Below, one piece after another: positions 33,646-42,567 of a DNA stretch of 52,774 bases. The DNA comes from a virus. The stretch lies in the IMG/VR virus record IMGVR_UViG_3300025679_000009, positions 1 to 52,774 of that record, one strand, 5' to 3'. Under the pieces are notes generated by a model. It ran no database searches, had not been told where the DNA came from, and was given only the letters and a program-made list of their open reading frames with translations. A program made the position numbers and the translations under genes. Each line of letters opens with the position of its first letter. The first letter of the stretch is position 1.

Positions 33646-36402
33646 ATGCCGTCACGTCAGGATTGCATCGACGACATCGCCAAGCGCACCGGGCGATCGC
33701 GCAAGGGCGTCGAGGACATTCTCGACGACATCCTCGATCGCGCCGACGGCTACGAGCACGATGGGTTTTCGGCAGACGAGAGCTACCAGAAGGCCCGCGA
33801 CGAGAAGATCAAGGAAGTCTTCGAACGCGCCGCGCTCGAGACCCGTGGTGCCATCATGGATGCGCGCAAGCGCATCGCGCGCCAGCGCTACTATGCGGCG
33901 ACCGCGAAGGCGATCGAAAACTTGCCGATCAACACGTTGTTCCGCGATCCGGAGAAGGTGCGCGCGACGCTGAAGCGGCAAGTCGCGCGCCTTTCGCTCG
34001 AGGCGAAGCTCGTCGGCATCAACCTGCCGCTCTTCAAAGGCCGCAGCTCTGTCGATGCACAATACGTGGCGCTGCGGCGCCTGTGGGTCGGCGGCCTGGC
34101 GCGCGACCTTGAGGCGAACGGGCTGCTCAAGGTGTTTGCCTCGCGCACGATCGAGGACAAGTGGACCGAGGAGCTGTTCGAGCTCAACCGCGGCGGCCAG
34201 GGCAATCCGGGGCTGACGAAAGACGCGCAGGCGCTCTCGATCGCTAAGACGATCCAAAAGTGGCAGCGCATGTCGATGGCGGCACTCAACCGGGAAGGGG
34301 CCTGGGTTAGGTCCTATTCGGGCTACATTACGCGGTCCTCGCACGATGCGGACGCGATCCGCGCCGCCGGCCCGGAGAAGTGGGTCGCCGACACGATGCC
34401 GCGGCTCGACCTGCGGCGCACCTTCGGGACCGCCGACAAGCAGCACGCGCAGGACATGCTGCGGCAAATGTGGACGCCGCTGAAGAACGGCGACCATTTC
34501 GATTACGGCAAGCCGATCGACGAGCCGCTGCACCCGAACGTCGGGCGCATGGCCTCGGCCACGCGCGAGCTGCACTTCAAGAGCGGCAAGGACTGGCGCG
34601 CCTATAACGAGCAGTACGGCGTTGGCAATCCGACGCACACAGTGGTGCAGGCGCTGTCGATCGGCGCGCGCCGCACGGCGCTGATGAAGGAATTCGGCAC
34701 GCGGCCCAAGGAAGCCTTCGATGAAGACGTGAATTTCATCAAGGCCTCGCTGCAGCAGGAAACCCAGGCGCAGACCTCGCGGCTCTCGGCGCTCGAGCAG
34801 ACGCTGGCCTCGCCGAACGCCGATCCGAAGGCGATCGCCAAGATCGAAGCTGACATGGCGAGCCTGCGCGAGCAGATCGCCAAGGCCTCCGGCAAGTCGG
34901 AGGATTTCCAGAAATGGGAGCCGGCGCTGCGCAACCGGTTTGCGCAGATCGACGGCTCCTCGCAGCGGCCGGTTAACCGCACGCTCGCCAACATCGCCTC
35001 GAACTGGATGGCGATCCAGCGCATGGCCAAGCTCGGCCGCGTGGCGTTCACGCACTTTGCCTCGCTGCCGACGAAGGCGGCGGAGGCGCGCTACTGGGGC
35101 ATCCCGGCGGGCGAGCGCTTCGGCTCGCTGTTTCGCGGCCTGACGCAAGGGGCGGAGGGCTCGGCCAAGCGTGAGGCACTCGACGCCACTTTGGTAGGCT
35201 TTGAGCACCGCCTCGGCCACATGATGGCGATGTACGACGTCGCGGATGCGCCGGCCGGCGCGCTGGCCAAGATGGAGTCGATCTTCTTCAAGCTGACCGG
35301 CGTGTCGTCGGTCGTCGATAACCAGCGCGGCGATGCGGAGGCGATGTTTGCCTCGCACCTCGGTGCCAAGCGCGGCACGGCCTTCGCCGACATCGGCCCG
35401 AAGGAGCAGCGCGTGCTGCGCGGCTTCGGTCTGGGCGAGGCCGAATGGAAGGCGTTGCACGGCGTCGACTGGTCGACGTTCGGCGACCGCACCTATCTGA
35501 CACCCTCGGACGCGCTCAAGCTCTCCGACGACCAGGTGCGCGCCTACATGAAGGACGCGCAGGGCGGCGCGCTCGGCCGGCAGGCGCCGAACGCCGACGA
35601 TATCGACAAGGCGCGGCAGGATCTCGCGCTGCAGCTCGCGACCGCCTACACCGACCGGGCCGGCTTTGCGATCCCGATGCCGTCGGCGCGCATTCGCGCG
35701 ATGATGTTCGGCAAGAATTTCGAGCCGGGCACGGGACTAAACACCGCGCTTAAGCTGATCTATCAATTCAAGCTGTGGCCGGCGGACATGATCGTGCGGG
35801 CCTGGGGCCGCGAGATCTACGGCACGATCGGCGATGGCCGCATGGACAAGGTGGCCGGCCTGGTCGAGTTCGCCGTCGGCTCGATCGTCTTCGGGGTTGC
35901 CTCGGAGGCGGTGCGCGAGGCGATCCAGGGCAAAAACCCGCTCGCCGAGCTCGAGCACTCGCCCTTCGGCACCATCGTCAAAGGCGGCCAGCGGTCAGGG
36001 TTTGGTTCGCTCGTTGGTGACTTCCTGCTCGGCGAGTTCGATCGCCACGGGTTTTCGGCTGTTGGGTCTCTTGCCGGGCCGACCTTCAGCCAGATCGACA
36101 TCCTGATGGATCTGCTGCACGCCGGCGGCCGCACCAAGGATGGCACCTTCGGCGCGACGGCGATGCGCGAGCGCGCCGCGGACGCAATTCGCCTGGTGCA
36201 CGACAACACGCCGTACATGAGCCTGTGGTCGCTGGGCTTAGGCCTCGACACGCTGATCTGGCACCGCCTGCAGGAATGGATCAATCCTGGCTACCTGGCG
36301 CGCACCGAGCAGCGCCAGAAGCAGCAAGAGGGTGCCCACTTCATCGTGTCGCCGGCGAAAACGGACCAGTGGATCACCGGTCGGTCGGCAAGCCCGTTCT
36401 AG
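33646..36402 (+). CDS. Large internal virion protein
   Basis: 918 residues starting right after the stop of the previous gene. Mostly helical, with a coiled coil at about 360-420 (TSRLSALEQTLASPNADPKA and following) and a C-terminal hydrophobic stretch (AGLVEFAVGSIVFGVASEAV). It is the last large gene of the ejection group, the place of T7 gp16. No catalytic motif found. Its last 40 residues resemble the small gene that follows. Confidence 0.7.
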   Translation: MPSRQDCIDDIAKRTGRSRKGVEDILDDILDRADGYEHDGFSADESYQKARDEKIKEVFERAALETRGAIMDARKRIARQRYYAATAKAIENLPINTLFRDPEKVRATLKRQVARLSLEAKLVGINLPLFKGRSSVDAQYVALRRLWVGGLARDLEANGLLKVFASRTIEDKWTEELFELNRGGQGNPGLTKDAQALSIAKTIQKWQRMSMAALNREGAWVRSYSGYITRSSHDADAIRAAGPEKWVADTMPRLDLRRTFGTADKQHAQDMLRQMWTPLKNGDHFDYGKPIDEPLHPNVGRMASATRELHFKSGKDWRAYNEQYGVGNPTHTVVQALSIGARRTALMKEFGTRPKEAFDEDVNFIKASLQQETQAQTSRLSALEQTLASPNADPKAIAKIEADMASLREQIAKASGKSEDFQKWEPALRNRFAQIDGSSQRPVNRTLANIASNWMAIQRMAKLGRVAFTHFASLPTKAAEARYWGIPAGERFGSLFRGLTQGAEGSAKREALDATLVGFEHRLGHMMAMYDVADAPAGALAKMESIFFKLTGVSSVVDNQRGDAEAMFASHLGAKRGTAFADIGPKEQRVLRGFGLGEAEWKALHGVDWSTFGDRTYLTPSDALKLSDDQVRAYMKDAQGGALGRQAPNADDIDKARQDLALQLATAYTDRAGFAIPMPSARIRAMMFGKNFEPGTGLNTALKLIYQFKLWPADMIVRAWGREIYGTIGDGRMDKVAGLVEFAVGSIVFGVASEAVREAIQGKNPLAELEHSPFGTIVKGGQRSGFGSLVGDFLLGEFDRHGFSAVGSLAGPTFSQIDILMDLLHAGGRTKDGTFGATAMRERAADAIRLVHDNTPYMSLWSLGLGLDTLIWHRLQEWINPGYLARTEQRQKQQEGAHFIVSPAKTDQWITGRSASPF

Positions 36403-36414
36403 CGGACAGCCGGC

Positions 36415-36675
36415 ATGACCGTCACCGATCGTCGTGGCACCGTCATTTCGGCGAGCGACCCGGAGAACATGCCCTTCGCCAACGCCATCTATACCAAGAT
36501 GGCGATCGACTACCTGATCTACTACGAGACGCTGGAATGGCTGTCGCCCGGCTATCTCGAGCGCATGACGCGCACGATGAAAGACAAGCAGGGCATCGAG
36601 TTCGCGCTCAAGCCGCAAATCGTGCACCGGCAGGGCCTGCCGGCCGCGCTCGGCCGGGCGCTGGGCGGGCGCTGA
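36415..36675 (+). CDS. Small protein resembling the C-terminus of the upstream internal protein
   Basis: 86 residues. IDYLIYYETLEWLSPGYLER followed by MTRTMKDKQGIEFALKP aligns with the end of the upstream 918-residue protein (LIWHRLQEWINPGYLARTEQ). It seems a partial duplication kept as its own gene. Start without a strong ribosome site; 12 bases after the upstream stop. Confidence 0.6.
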   Translation: MTVTDRRGTVISASDPENMPFANAIYTKMAIDYLIYYETLEWLSPGYLERMTRTMKDKQGIEFALKPQIVHRQGLPAALGRALGGR

Positions 36676-36712
36676 GCACCGCGAACTAGCAAACGGTTTC
36701 AAAAGCTGCAGC

Positions 36713-36743
36713 GCGGCCGTCCTCGGGGCGGCCGCTTTCGTTT
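36713..36743 (+). terminator. Probable rho-independent terminator before the fibre genes
   Basis: A 7-bp stem GCGGCCG / CGGCCGC with a 9-base loop, then TTTCGTTT. It separates the internal-protein genes from the tail fibre. Confidence 0.55.
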
Positions 36744-36754
36744 GGAGCGACCAC

Positions 36755-38182
36755 ATGACCAGCACGCTTGTCGATCGTCTCGCCGGCGTTTCCGAGGGGC
36801 TTGCCGTCAAGGCACCTTGCGCCTGCGCCACCACGGCGAACATCACGCTCGCCGGCGAGCAGACGATCGACGGGGTGGCCGTCGCCGAGACCAGCCCGCC
36901 GACGCGCGTGCTGGTCAAGGATCAGGACAGCGCGCTGCAGAATGGCATCTACAAGGTCTCGACCGGCAACTGGTCACGCGCGGAGGACTTCGACGGCACG
37001 CGTGACGTGGTGAGGGGCACGCGCGTGCCGGTGAATTCCGGGGGCACCGTCAACGGCGAGACCGAGTGGGAGGTGACGTCGGCCGATAATCCGATCACCT
37101 TCGGCGTCAGCAATATCACCTTCGCGCAGCCCTCTTGGTCGCTGGCGGTCTCGGCGGCGGCGAGCGCGGCGACCGCGATTGCTTATGCCGCCAAGTCCGA
37201 CGGTTACGCAGCCGGCACCGACAATTCGGCGAAGGCCTGGGCGATCGGGGGCACCGGCAGCGGCCAGCCTGCCGCCGGCGATGCCAAGAGCTGGGCCCAG
37301 CTCGCCGGTGCCTATGTCACCGGCGCAAGCCTGTCGGCCTACGAATGGGCCGTTGGCACGTTCAAACGCGGCGTCGCTGGCTTCGGTTCGGCCAAGGATT
37401 GGGCGATCTACACCGGGGGCACGGTCGACGACACCGAGTACAGCGCCAAGAAATATGCCACCGACGCAGCCGCCTCCGAGACGAACGCGGCGGCTTCTTA
37501 CGCAGCCTCGCTCGTTCAAGGCGTCGTCACCGACACCGGTACCGCGCGCACGCTTTCGGCCGCCGACGCCGGCAAACTCATCGTCTTCACCAGCAACTCG
37601 GCGGTCACCGTCACCGCGCCGAACGACCTGAGCGTCGGCTTCCAATGCCTGCTGGAGCAGGGCGGGCTCGGCCAGGTGACCGTCGCGGCGGCATCGGGCG
37701 CGAGCCTGCACGGCGACATTCCCGGCGCCGAATCGACCGCCATCCGCTACGGCGTCATCGGCCTTACGGTCGAAACCAATGGCAGCGGCACGGCGGCGGA
37801 TTACCTGGTGCTCGGCCGCGCGCCGACCGCCGAAGAGCTGGCGGCGGCGATTGCCGCCATCGCCTCGCTCACCATCGATGATGTCACCGGCTCCGCCTAC
37901 ACGCTGCTGTTGGCCGATCTCGGCCGGATGAAGATGTTCACCAACGCATCCGGCTGCACGGTGATCTGCCCCGCGGACCTCCCGGCCGGCTTCAACTGCG
38001 TGATCGCGCAAGACGTGGGCGCCGGCCAAGTAACGCTGTCGGCGGCCAGCGGGGCGGCGCTTAAGAATCGCTACAGCGAAACCAAGACGCAAGGCGAGAT
38101 CGCCGCCATCGCGGTCTTTGTGCGCAGCAATTCCGACGGGGCCTCCGCCGTGTACTGGCTGCGCGGGGAGACCGGCACATGA
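36755..38182 (+). CDS. Tail fibre protein
   Basis: 475 residues with GGAG upstream. The first 125 residues (GEQTIDGVAVAETSPPTRVL and VKDQDSALQNGIYKV) form a beta-rich attachment-like head domain common to phage fibres. An Ala-rich middle (140-245) is followed by two related beta domains of about 60 residues, at about 265-325 and 375-435, sharing AxxGKL/LGRM..FTN..., GFxC and GQVT(V/L)(A/S)AASGA. It probably links the tail to the spike. The 3' end overlaps the next gene by 4 bp. Confidence 0.7.
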   Translation: MTSTLVDRLAGVSEGLAVKAPCACATTANITLAGEQTIDGVAVAETSPPTRVLVKDQDSALQNGIYKVSTGNWSRAEDFDGTRDVVRGTRVPVNSGGTVNGETEWEVTSADNPITFGVSNITFAQPSWSLAVSAAASAATAIAYAAKSDGYAAGTDNSAKAWAIGGTGSGQPAAGDAKSWAQLAGAYVTGASLSAYEWAVGTFKRGVAGFGSAKDWAIYTGGTVDDTEYSAKKYATDAAASETNAAASYAASLVQGVVTDTGTARTLSAADAGKLIVFTSNSAVTVTAPNDLSVGFQCLLEQGGLGQVTVAAASGASLHGDIPGAESTAIRYGVIGLTVETNGSGTAADYLVLGRAPTAEELAAAIAAIASLTIDDVTGSAYTLLLADLGRMKMFTNASGCTVICPADLPAGFNCVIAQDVGAGQVTLSAASGAALKNRYSETKTQGEIAAIAVFVRSNSDGASAVYWLRGETGT

Positions 38183-40920
38183 GGGCCTTCCGCGCGGGGC
38201 GGACGCTGCTGGCGACCGCCAGCCTCGCCGCCCTCCTGGTCGCGGCGCCGGCCGCGGTCGCGGCCGACAAGCCGCGCTTTGTCTGCGAGGCGGTGGCTGC
38301 GGCCACCAAGGCACCGTCGTTTGGCGCGGTCATCCTGCCGCTCGCTTTCCGCAACGCGGTGTTCGCGCGCACCAACGAGCGCGCCGGCCTGGCGATGATC
38401 CGCGGCGAAAGCGAAGCCCTCGGCATCGACTTCAGCTTCCCGACCGACGCCCGCCGCGTCGCGGTGAGGACCGGCGGCGTCACCACCGAATATGGCCTCG
38501 ACGCCTTCTTTACCAATGACTCCACCTCGCCGAAGACGGTGACCGACGCCACCGGCTTGCCGGTGTGGGCACCGCACAATCTAGTCACCAATTCGGAAAG
38601 CGGTGCGACGCAGAACGTCGCCGCCCTTGTCGTCGGGCAGGATTACATCGTCGACGTCACCGGGAGCGGCTCGGTCGCACTCACGCTTGCCGGCACCGGC
38701 ACGGCGACGGCCGGGAGCCCGGTGCATTTCACCGCCACCGGAACGACGCTGACACTGACCGTCACCGGCACCATCGCCACCATGCAGTGCAACCGCGGCG
38801 CGGTCGTGCTGCCCTATCTCAAGACCACGGGAGCCAAACGCTACGGCGTGGCAATCGAGGTCGATGCCGTCACCGGCGAGCGCTATCTGGTCGTTGAGAC
38901 CAGCGCGAGCAGCTACACCAACCTGCTGCTGAACACGAACACGCTGGCGACGCAGGACGTCACCGTCACCGCGCAATCTTATACGCTGTCGTTCTGGGGC
39001 ACCGGCACGGTCACACTCTCCGGCACCTCGACCGCCGGGCCCCTGGTCGGCACCGCCGCCGACCGGCGGGTGACGCTGACCTTCACGCCGACGGCGGGCA
39101 CGCTGACGCTGACCGTGAGTGGCAGCGTCACCTTCGCACAGTTGGAGGTCGGGCCAGAGGCGACGAGCTATTTCCCGAGCTACGCCAGCGCGGCGACGCG
39201 GGTCGCCGACACCATATATGTCACCGTCCCGTTCGCGATCACAACCACCACCACGCTGTGCATGGACTACCGTGGGACGAAAAACGATACTTCCGGCTAT
39301 GTTAACTTCGGCCTCAGCAACGGCGGCACCTCGACCGAGGGCCTTTACTTCCGCGCCGATTCGGCGGCACAGGCGCGGCACTCCAGCACCAGCGCCGGTA
39401 TCGTGACCGATCTGGCTATCGTGCCGCCCTCGGCGGCGCGCACCAAGATCGCGATCAGCGCCGGCGGCGGCAATTTGATTGCGGCCCGCGATGGGTCGGC
39501 GGCCGCGACGACGCTCACCGCCCAACCGGCGGTCACCAAGCTCTATCTCGGCTATCTGCCGGGCATTCAAAGCACCACGCGGCCGCTGCGGCTTTACGGC
39601 TGCTTGGTGCTGTCGCGCGCAATGACGCGGGCGCAGGCCATCGCATGGACGTCGCAGATTTATCCCTATGACGACGCGCTGGTGAGCGACGGCGCGACCT
39701 ACCCGAGTTACGGGCAGACCGCCTCTCCCTCATCGATCTACGTCGCCAGCACGGACACCACCTGGGTCGCCTACGAGGCCTACACCGGCGGCCAGCGCGT
39801 CACGCGCGTCTTCACCATCAATCACACGACCGGCGTCTGGACCGATCCGGTCACGGTCGGCGTCTCCGGCCTCAGCGGCGACGATCACGGCGCGCCGACG
39901 TTGATGCGCCACAGCGACGGCAAAGTGCATGTCTTTTTCGGTGGCCATATAAGCGCACTTAAGCATTCAATGACGACGACCGCCGACGATCCGAGTGCGT
40001 GGACCACTCTTGCCAGCATATGCTCCACCGGCTCCTATCCGCGCCCGGTCATGGTTGGTTCGATCATGTACGTTCTCATTAGAGGCAACGGAAGTGCGGC
40101 CGCGACTCAATATTTGAGCTATTGCACCATCGCCACTGACGGGACGGCTTCGGCCTTTACGGTGCTTTCCGACTTCGGAACAGGAACGCGCTGGTATGCT
40201 GGCGCGGCGCTGCCGGAGGAATCGACCGGCAATATCTATATCGTCGGCACGCAAGGGCAGGCGGCGACGGTGCCTTTGACCGGCACTTATGTTCTGGTCT
40301 GGAACCCCGGCGCCGGCACCATTAAAAATATCGACGGCTCGACAACGGTTGCGTCCGGCTCATGGCCGGTGGGCCTTGCGTCGCTCGACGCCAATTTCAA
40401 CATCCATCCGACGATTGCCGGCAACGAAGGCGGTGTGCCGAATGCCTGTCTGGACGCCACCGGCAATCTGCACGTCATCTTTGCCGACGGGGCAAATGGT
40501 GGGACGCCAGGCGCGATCGGGAGCTATTCTGTTTATCATACGGCGTGGGACGGATCGGCTTGGTCGGCCGATTTCCAGCTCGGCACGGCCTGGCGGTCCT
40601 ACAACGATGTCTGCCTGACGCCGAATGCCGGCGGCGGGGTCAATGCCTTCTGGACCCAGCGCGGCGAGGCTACCTTCCGCAATTGGGGCGGTGACCTGTG
40701 GAGCGCGAGCCGCGACAGCGGCGGCACCTGGGCGGCTTCCGCGGTGCTGCGCGAAGAAGCGTTTTTCGCCCTCAACGCGCCGTCAATGGTGGTCAACGGG
40801 CACGCCAATCTGCGCATGATCTGCACCGAGGTACTGCAGCAATCCGCCGACATCAGCGCCGGCATCGGCACGCTAAGGATGTTCGGCTACGGCGACGCCG
40901 GGTTCCTCAGCGCGGCGTGA
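38179..40920 (+). CDS. Tail spike / receptor-binding protein with BNR-type propeller
   Basis: 913 residues; the ATG is inside the stop of the fibre gene. Residues 1-30 look like a cleavable signal peptide (LLATASLAALLVAAPAAVAA), which is odd for a virion protein. Residues 130-500 hold two carbohydrate-binding-like beta modules (GQDYIVDVTGSGSVALTLAG and TLSFWGTGTVTLSGTSTAG). The C-terminal 400 residues resemble BNR_4-type sialidase propellers. Likely binds or cleaves surface polysaccharide. Converges with, and overlaps, the acyltransferase gene by 34 bp. Confidence 0.7.
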   Translation: MRAFRAGRTLLATASLAALLVAAPAAVAADKPRFVCEAVAAATKAPSFGAVILPLAFRNAVFARTNERAGLAMIRGESEALGIDFSFPTDARRVAVRTGGVTTEYGLDAFFTNDSTSPKTVTDATGLPVWAPHNLVTNSESGATQNVAALVVGQDYIVDVTGSGSVALTLAGTGTATAGSPVHFTATGTTLTLTVTGTIATMQCNRGAVVLPYLKTTGAKRYGVAIEVDAVTGERYLVVETSASSYTNLLLNTNTLATQDVTVTAQSYTLSFWGTGTVTLSGTSTAGPLVGTAADRRVTLTFTPTAGTLTLTVSGSVTFAQLEVGPEATSYFPSYASAATRVADTIYVTVPFAITTTTTLCMDYRGTKNDTSGYVNFGLSNGGTSTEGLYFRADSAAQARHSSTSAGIVTDLAIVPPSAARTKIAISAGGGNLIAARDGSAAATTLTAQPAVTKLYLGYLPGIQSTTRPLRLYGCLVLSRAMTRAQAIAWTSQIYPYDDALVSDGATYPSYGQTASPSSIYVASTDTTWVAYEAYTGGQRVTRVFTINHTTGVWTDPVTVGVSGLSGDDHGAPTLMRHSDGKVHVFFGGHISALKHSMTTTADDPSAWTTLASICSTGSYPRPVMVGSIMYVLIRGNGSAAATQYLSYCTIATDGTASAFTVLSDFGTGTRWYAGAALPEESTGNIYIVGTQGQAATVPLTGTYVLVWNPGAGTIKNIDGSTTVASGSWPVGLASLDANFNIHPTIAGNEGGVPNACLDATGNLHVIFADGANGGTPGAIGSYSVYHTAWDGSAWSADFQLGTAWRSYNDVCLTPNAGGGVNAFWTQRGEATFRNWGGDLWSASRDSGGTWAASAVLREEAFFALNAPSMVVNGHANLRMICTEVLQQSADISAGIGTLRMFGYGDAGFLSAA

Positions 40921-41984
40921 TGGCGAAAACCATGTCGCCGAATCGTGCGCGACAGCCATGACCGCAGTGGTCGATCGTAGGCTTCTGTCAAGACCCAGGA
41001 GAGCGCAAGGACGGTGACAATCGTCAGTGGCGTCGAAAGCAGCGACGGGTGTGCAGTCACCGGACGCCAATTGAGCCAACGTAAAAAACGCGGATCGAGC
41101 ACCGTCATGGCTGCGAGCGCCATCACTGGAAAATGTAATGCGTACACTGCGTAGGACAGATCGCCGAGTTTGGTAAAGCTTGCGCGCGCCCAGGGTTGCG
41201 GTTCGCAGTTTGCGCCAATCCAGATCAGTGCGGGAAAGAGTACCAGCGTAGCGACAAGATCGAAGACAACGCGCGGCAGCGGCGTAGCGAATAGCACGAG
41301 CAAAATCAGCAGCACCACCAGCGGGGGGGTGCGAACTGCCGCCTTTGCGCGCCACAGGCGGTAGGTGGCCGCACCGGCAAAGAATGACCAGCCGGCGCGG
41401 CCGAAACCACCAATGATGGAAGAGTCCCAATAGCTGCCGCCATTGGCATGTCTGAACAGGATCACGGTGGTTAGTAGTAGTGCTGCTGCGATGGCAAGAA
41501 CGAGCGCCAGTGCACGATTGCTGAGAAGCGGCAGCAAGGCAAACCAGCAGATATTTGCCAGCAATTCGAAGAACAGTGACCAGGAAGGTGCGTTGAAGGG
41601 GTAAAGGTCGAGGTGGAGCACGGTCGCGGCGCCGAAGGGGCTCGGCAAAAATACGACATTCAGAGCCATCGATGCGAGTGATCTGCCATCCACACCGCTG
41701 ACTACGGCAAGTGCGGTGCCGAGAACCATGCCGGCCAGATAGAGCGGGTAAAGCCGGATCAGGCGCGCCGTAATGAATTGCGCAAATGATAGCGTTCCGT
41801 CGCCATAGGCGTGCGCCAGCACAAAGCCGCTGAGAACGAAGAACAGATCGACGGCAAGGTAGCCGCCCGGCAACAGCGTCGCCGGCACGCCACCCATATG
41901 GATCATGAGCACGGTACCGGCTGCTACGCCGCGCATGGCGTCGAGCGTGAGAAAACGGCCCGTTAGAGGCATTGCTGTTGGCAT
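40887..41984 (-). CDS. Acyltransferase 3 family membrane protein (O-antigen acetylase type)
   Basis: 365 residues, with about 9-10 hydrophobic helices. Motifs of the family: FLTLDAMRGVAAGTVLMIHM (with R-G and H), GYLAVDLFFVLSGFVLAHAY, FITARLIRLYPLY, and APSWSLFFELLANICWF. Such enzymes transfer acetyl or other acyl groups to O-antigen or exopolysaccharide. As an opposite-strand gene right after the spike, it is a likely lysogenic-conversion gene that alters the phage receptor and blocks superinfection. Its base composition looks richer in A+T than its neighbours, suggesting transfer. Confidence 0.88.
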   Translation of the reverse strand: MPTAMPLTGRFLTLDAMRGVAAGTVLMIHMGGVPATLLPGGYLAVDLFFVLSGFVLAHAYGDGTLSFAQFITARLIRLYPLYLAGMVLGTALAVVSGVDGRSLASMALNVVFLPSPFGAATVLHLDLYPFNAPSWSLFFELLANICWFALLPLLSNRALALVLAIAAALLLTTVILFRHANGGSYWDSSIIGGFGRAGWSFFAGAATYRLWRAKAAVRTPPLVVLLILLVLFATPLPRVVFDLVATLVLFPALIWIGANCEPQPWARASFTKLGDLSYAVYALHFPVMALAAMTVLDPRFLRWLNWRPVTAHPSLLSTPLTIVTVLALSWVLTEAYDRPLRSWLSRTIRRHGFRHHAALRNPASP

Positions 41985-42033
41985 TCCCCATCCTACCGCC
42001 CTCGGGATCGGGCGGCAACGGCGATAAAAATAA

Positions 42034-42210
42034 GGAATCCAGCAGCTCGCGACCTACGCCTTTCCCGACGCCGGCTGGGGTTTCTATACGCTGAGCGTTG
42101 CCGCCTGCATCGCCTGGGCGGCGCTCTCGTTCGAGCTGGCCGAGCGGCCGCTGATCCGGATTGGGCGGGGCATCGGCCAGCTTGGACGAGCCGCCCGGCA
42201 GCAAATCTAG
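42034..42210 (+). pseudogene. Remnant of a different acyltransferase (C-terminal stump)
   Basis: An open frame without a start, ending TAG at 42208-42210. It encodes AFPDAGWGFYTLSVAACIAW then SFELAERPLIRIGR, the last membrane helix and E-RP-L tail typical of plus-strand acyltransferase 3 proteins. It sits directly behind the start of the full minus-strand acyltransferase and before the lysis genes, so it looks like the rest of a gene replaced by the present one. Confidence 0.7.
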
Positions 42211-42237
42211 GCTCCGCTTTTCACCCGAGGAGACGTC

Positions 42238-42567
42238 ATGGACTTTCGCTCTTTGTGGGCGCGCATCGCCACGCATTTCGCGCCGTTCTTCGACCGGCGC
42301 GCCTGGACGATCATCGCCATCTGCGCGGCCGTCGTGTGGGCGATCGACCCCGTCATGCTCAAGACGGTGGTCACCTGGGTGGTGCAGGCCGGCGTGTTCT
42401 GCGGGCTGGCGGTGATCGCCAGCCGCTATCTGTTTCCGCAGATCGACCTCGCCGAGCACGTCGCGGCCGCGCGCGCCGGCAATGTCGGCTCCGGCTTGGT
42501 GGTGCTCACGGTCGGGCTGGTGATGGCGTCGCTGTTCGTGATGATGGGCGTGTTCGGCCGCGCATGA
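42238..42567 (+). CDS. Holin-like small membrane protein
   Basis: 109 residues with GAGGAG upstream. Three hydrophobic segments: about 22-37 (AWTIIAICAAVVWAI), 40-62 (MLKTVVTWVVQAGVFCGLAV), and 83-104 (SGLVVLTVGLVMASLFVMMG). Lies immediately before endolysin and spanins, coupled by ATGA, so it probably makes the membrane holes or lets the lysis enzyme act. Length and topology suit a class I holin. Confidence 0.65.
   Translation: MDFRSLWARIATHFAPFFDRRAWTIIAICAAVVWAIDPVMLKTVVTWVVQAGVFCGLAVIASRYLFPQIDLAEHVAAARAGNVGSGLVVLTVGLVMASLFVMMGVFGRA

Noticed and set aside
40873-42459. A 528-residue minus-strand protein overlapping the acyltransferase in another frame
   Set aside because: The 365-residue frame has the acyltransferase motifs and membrane helices; the longer one is Arg/Ser/His-rich shadow.
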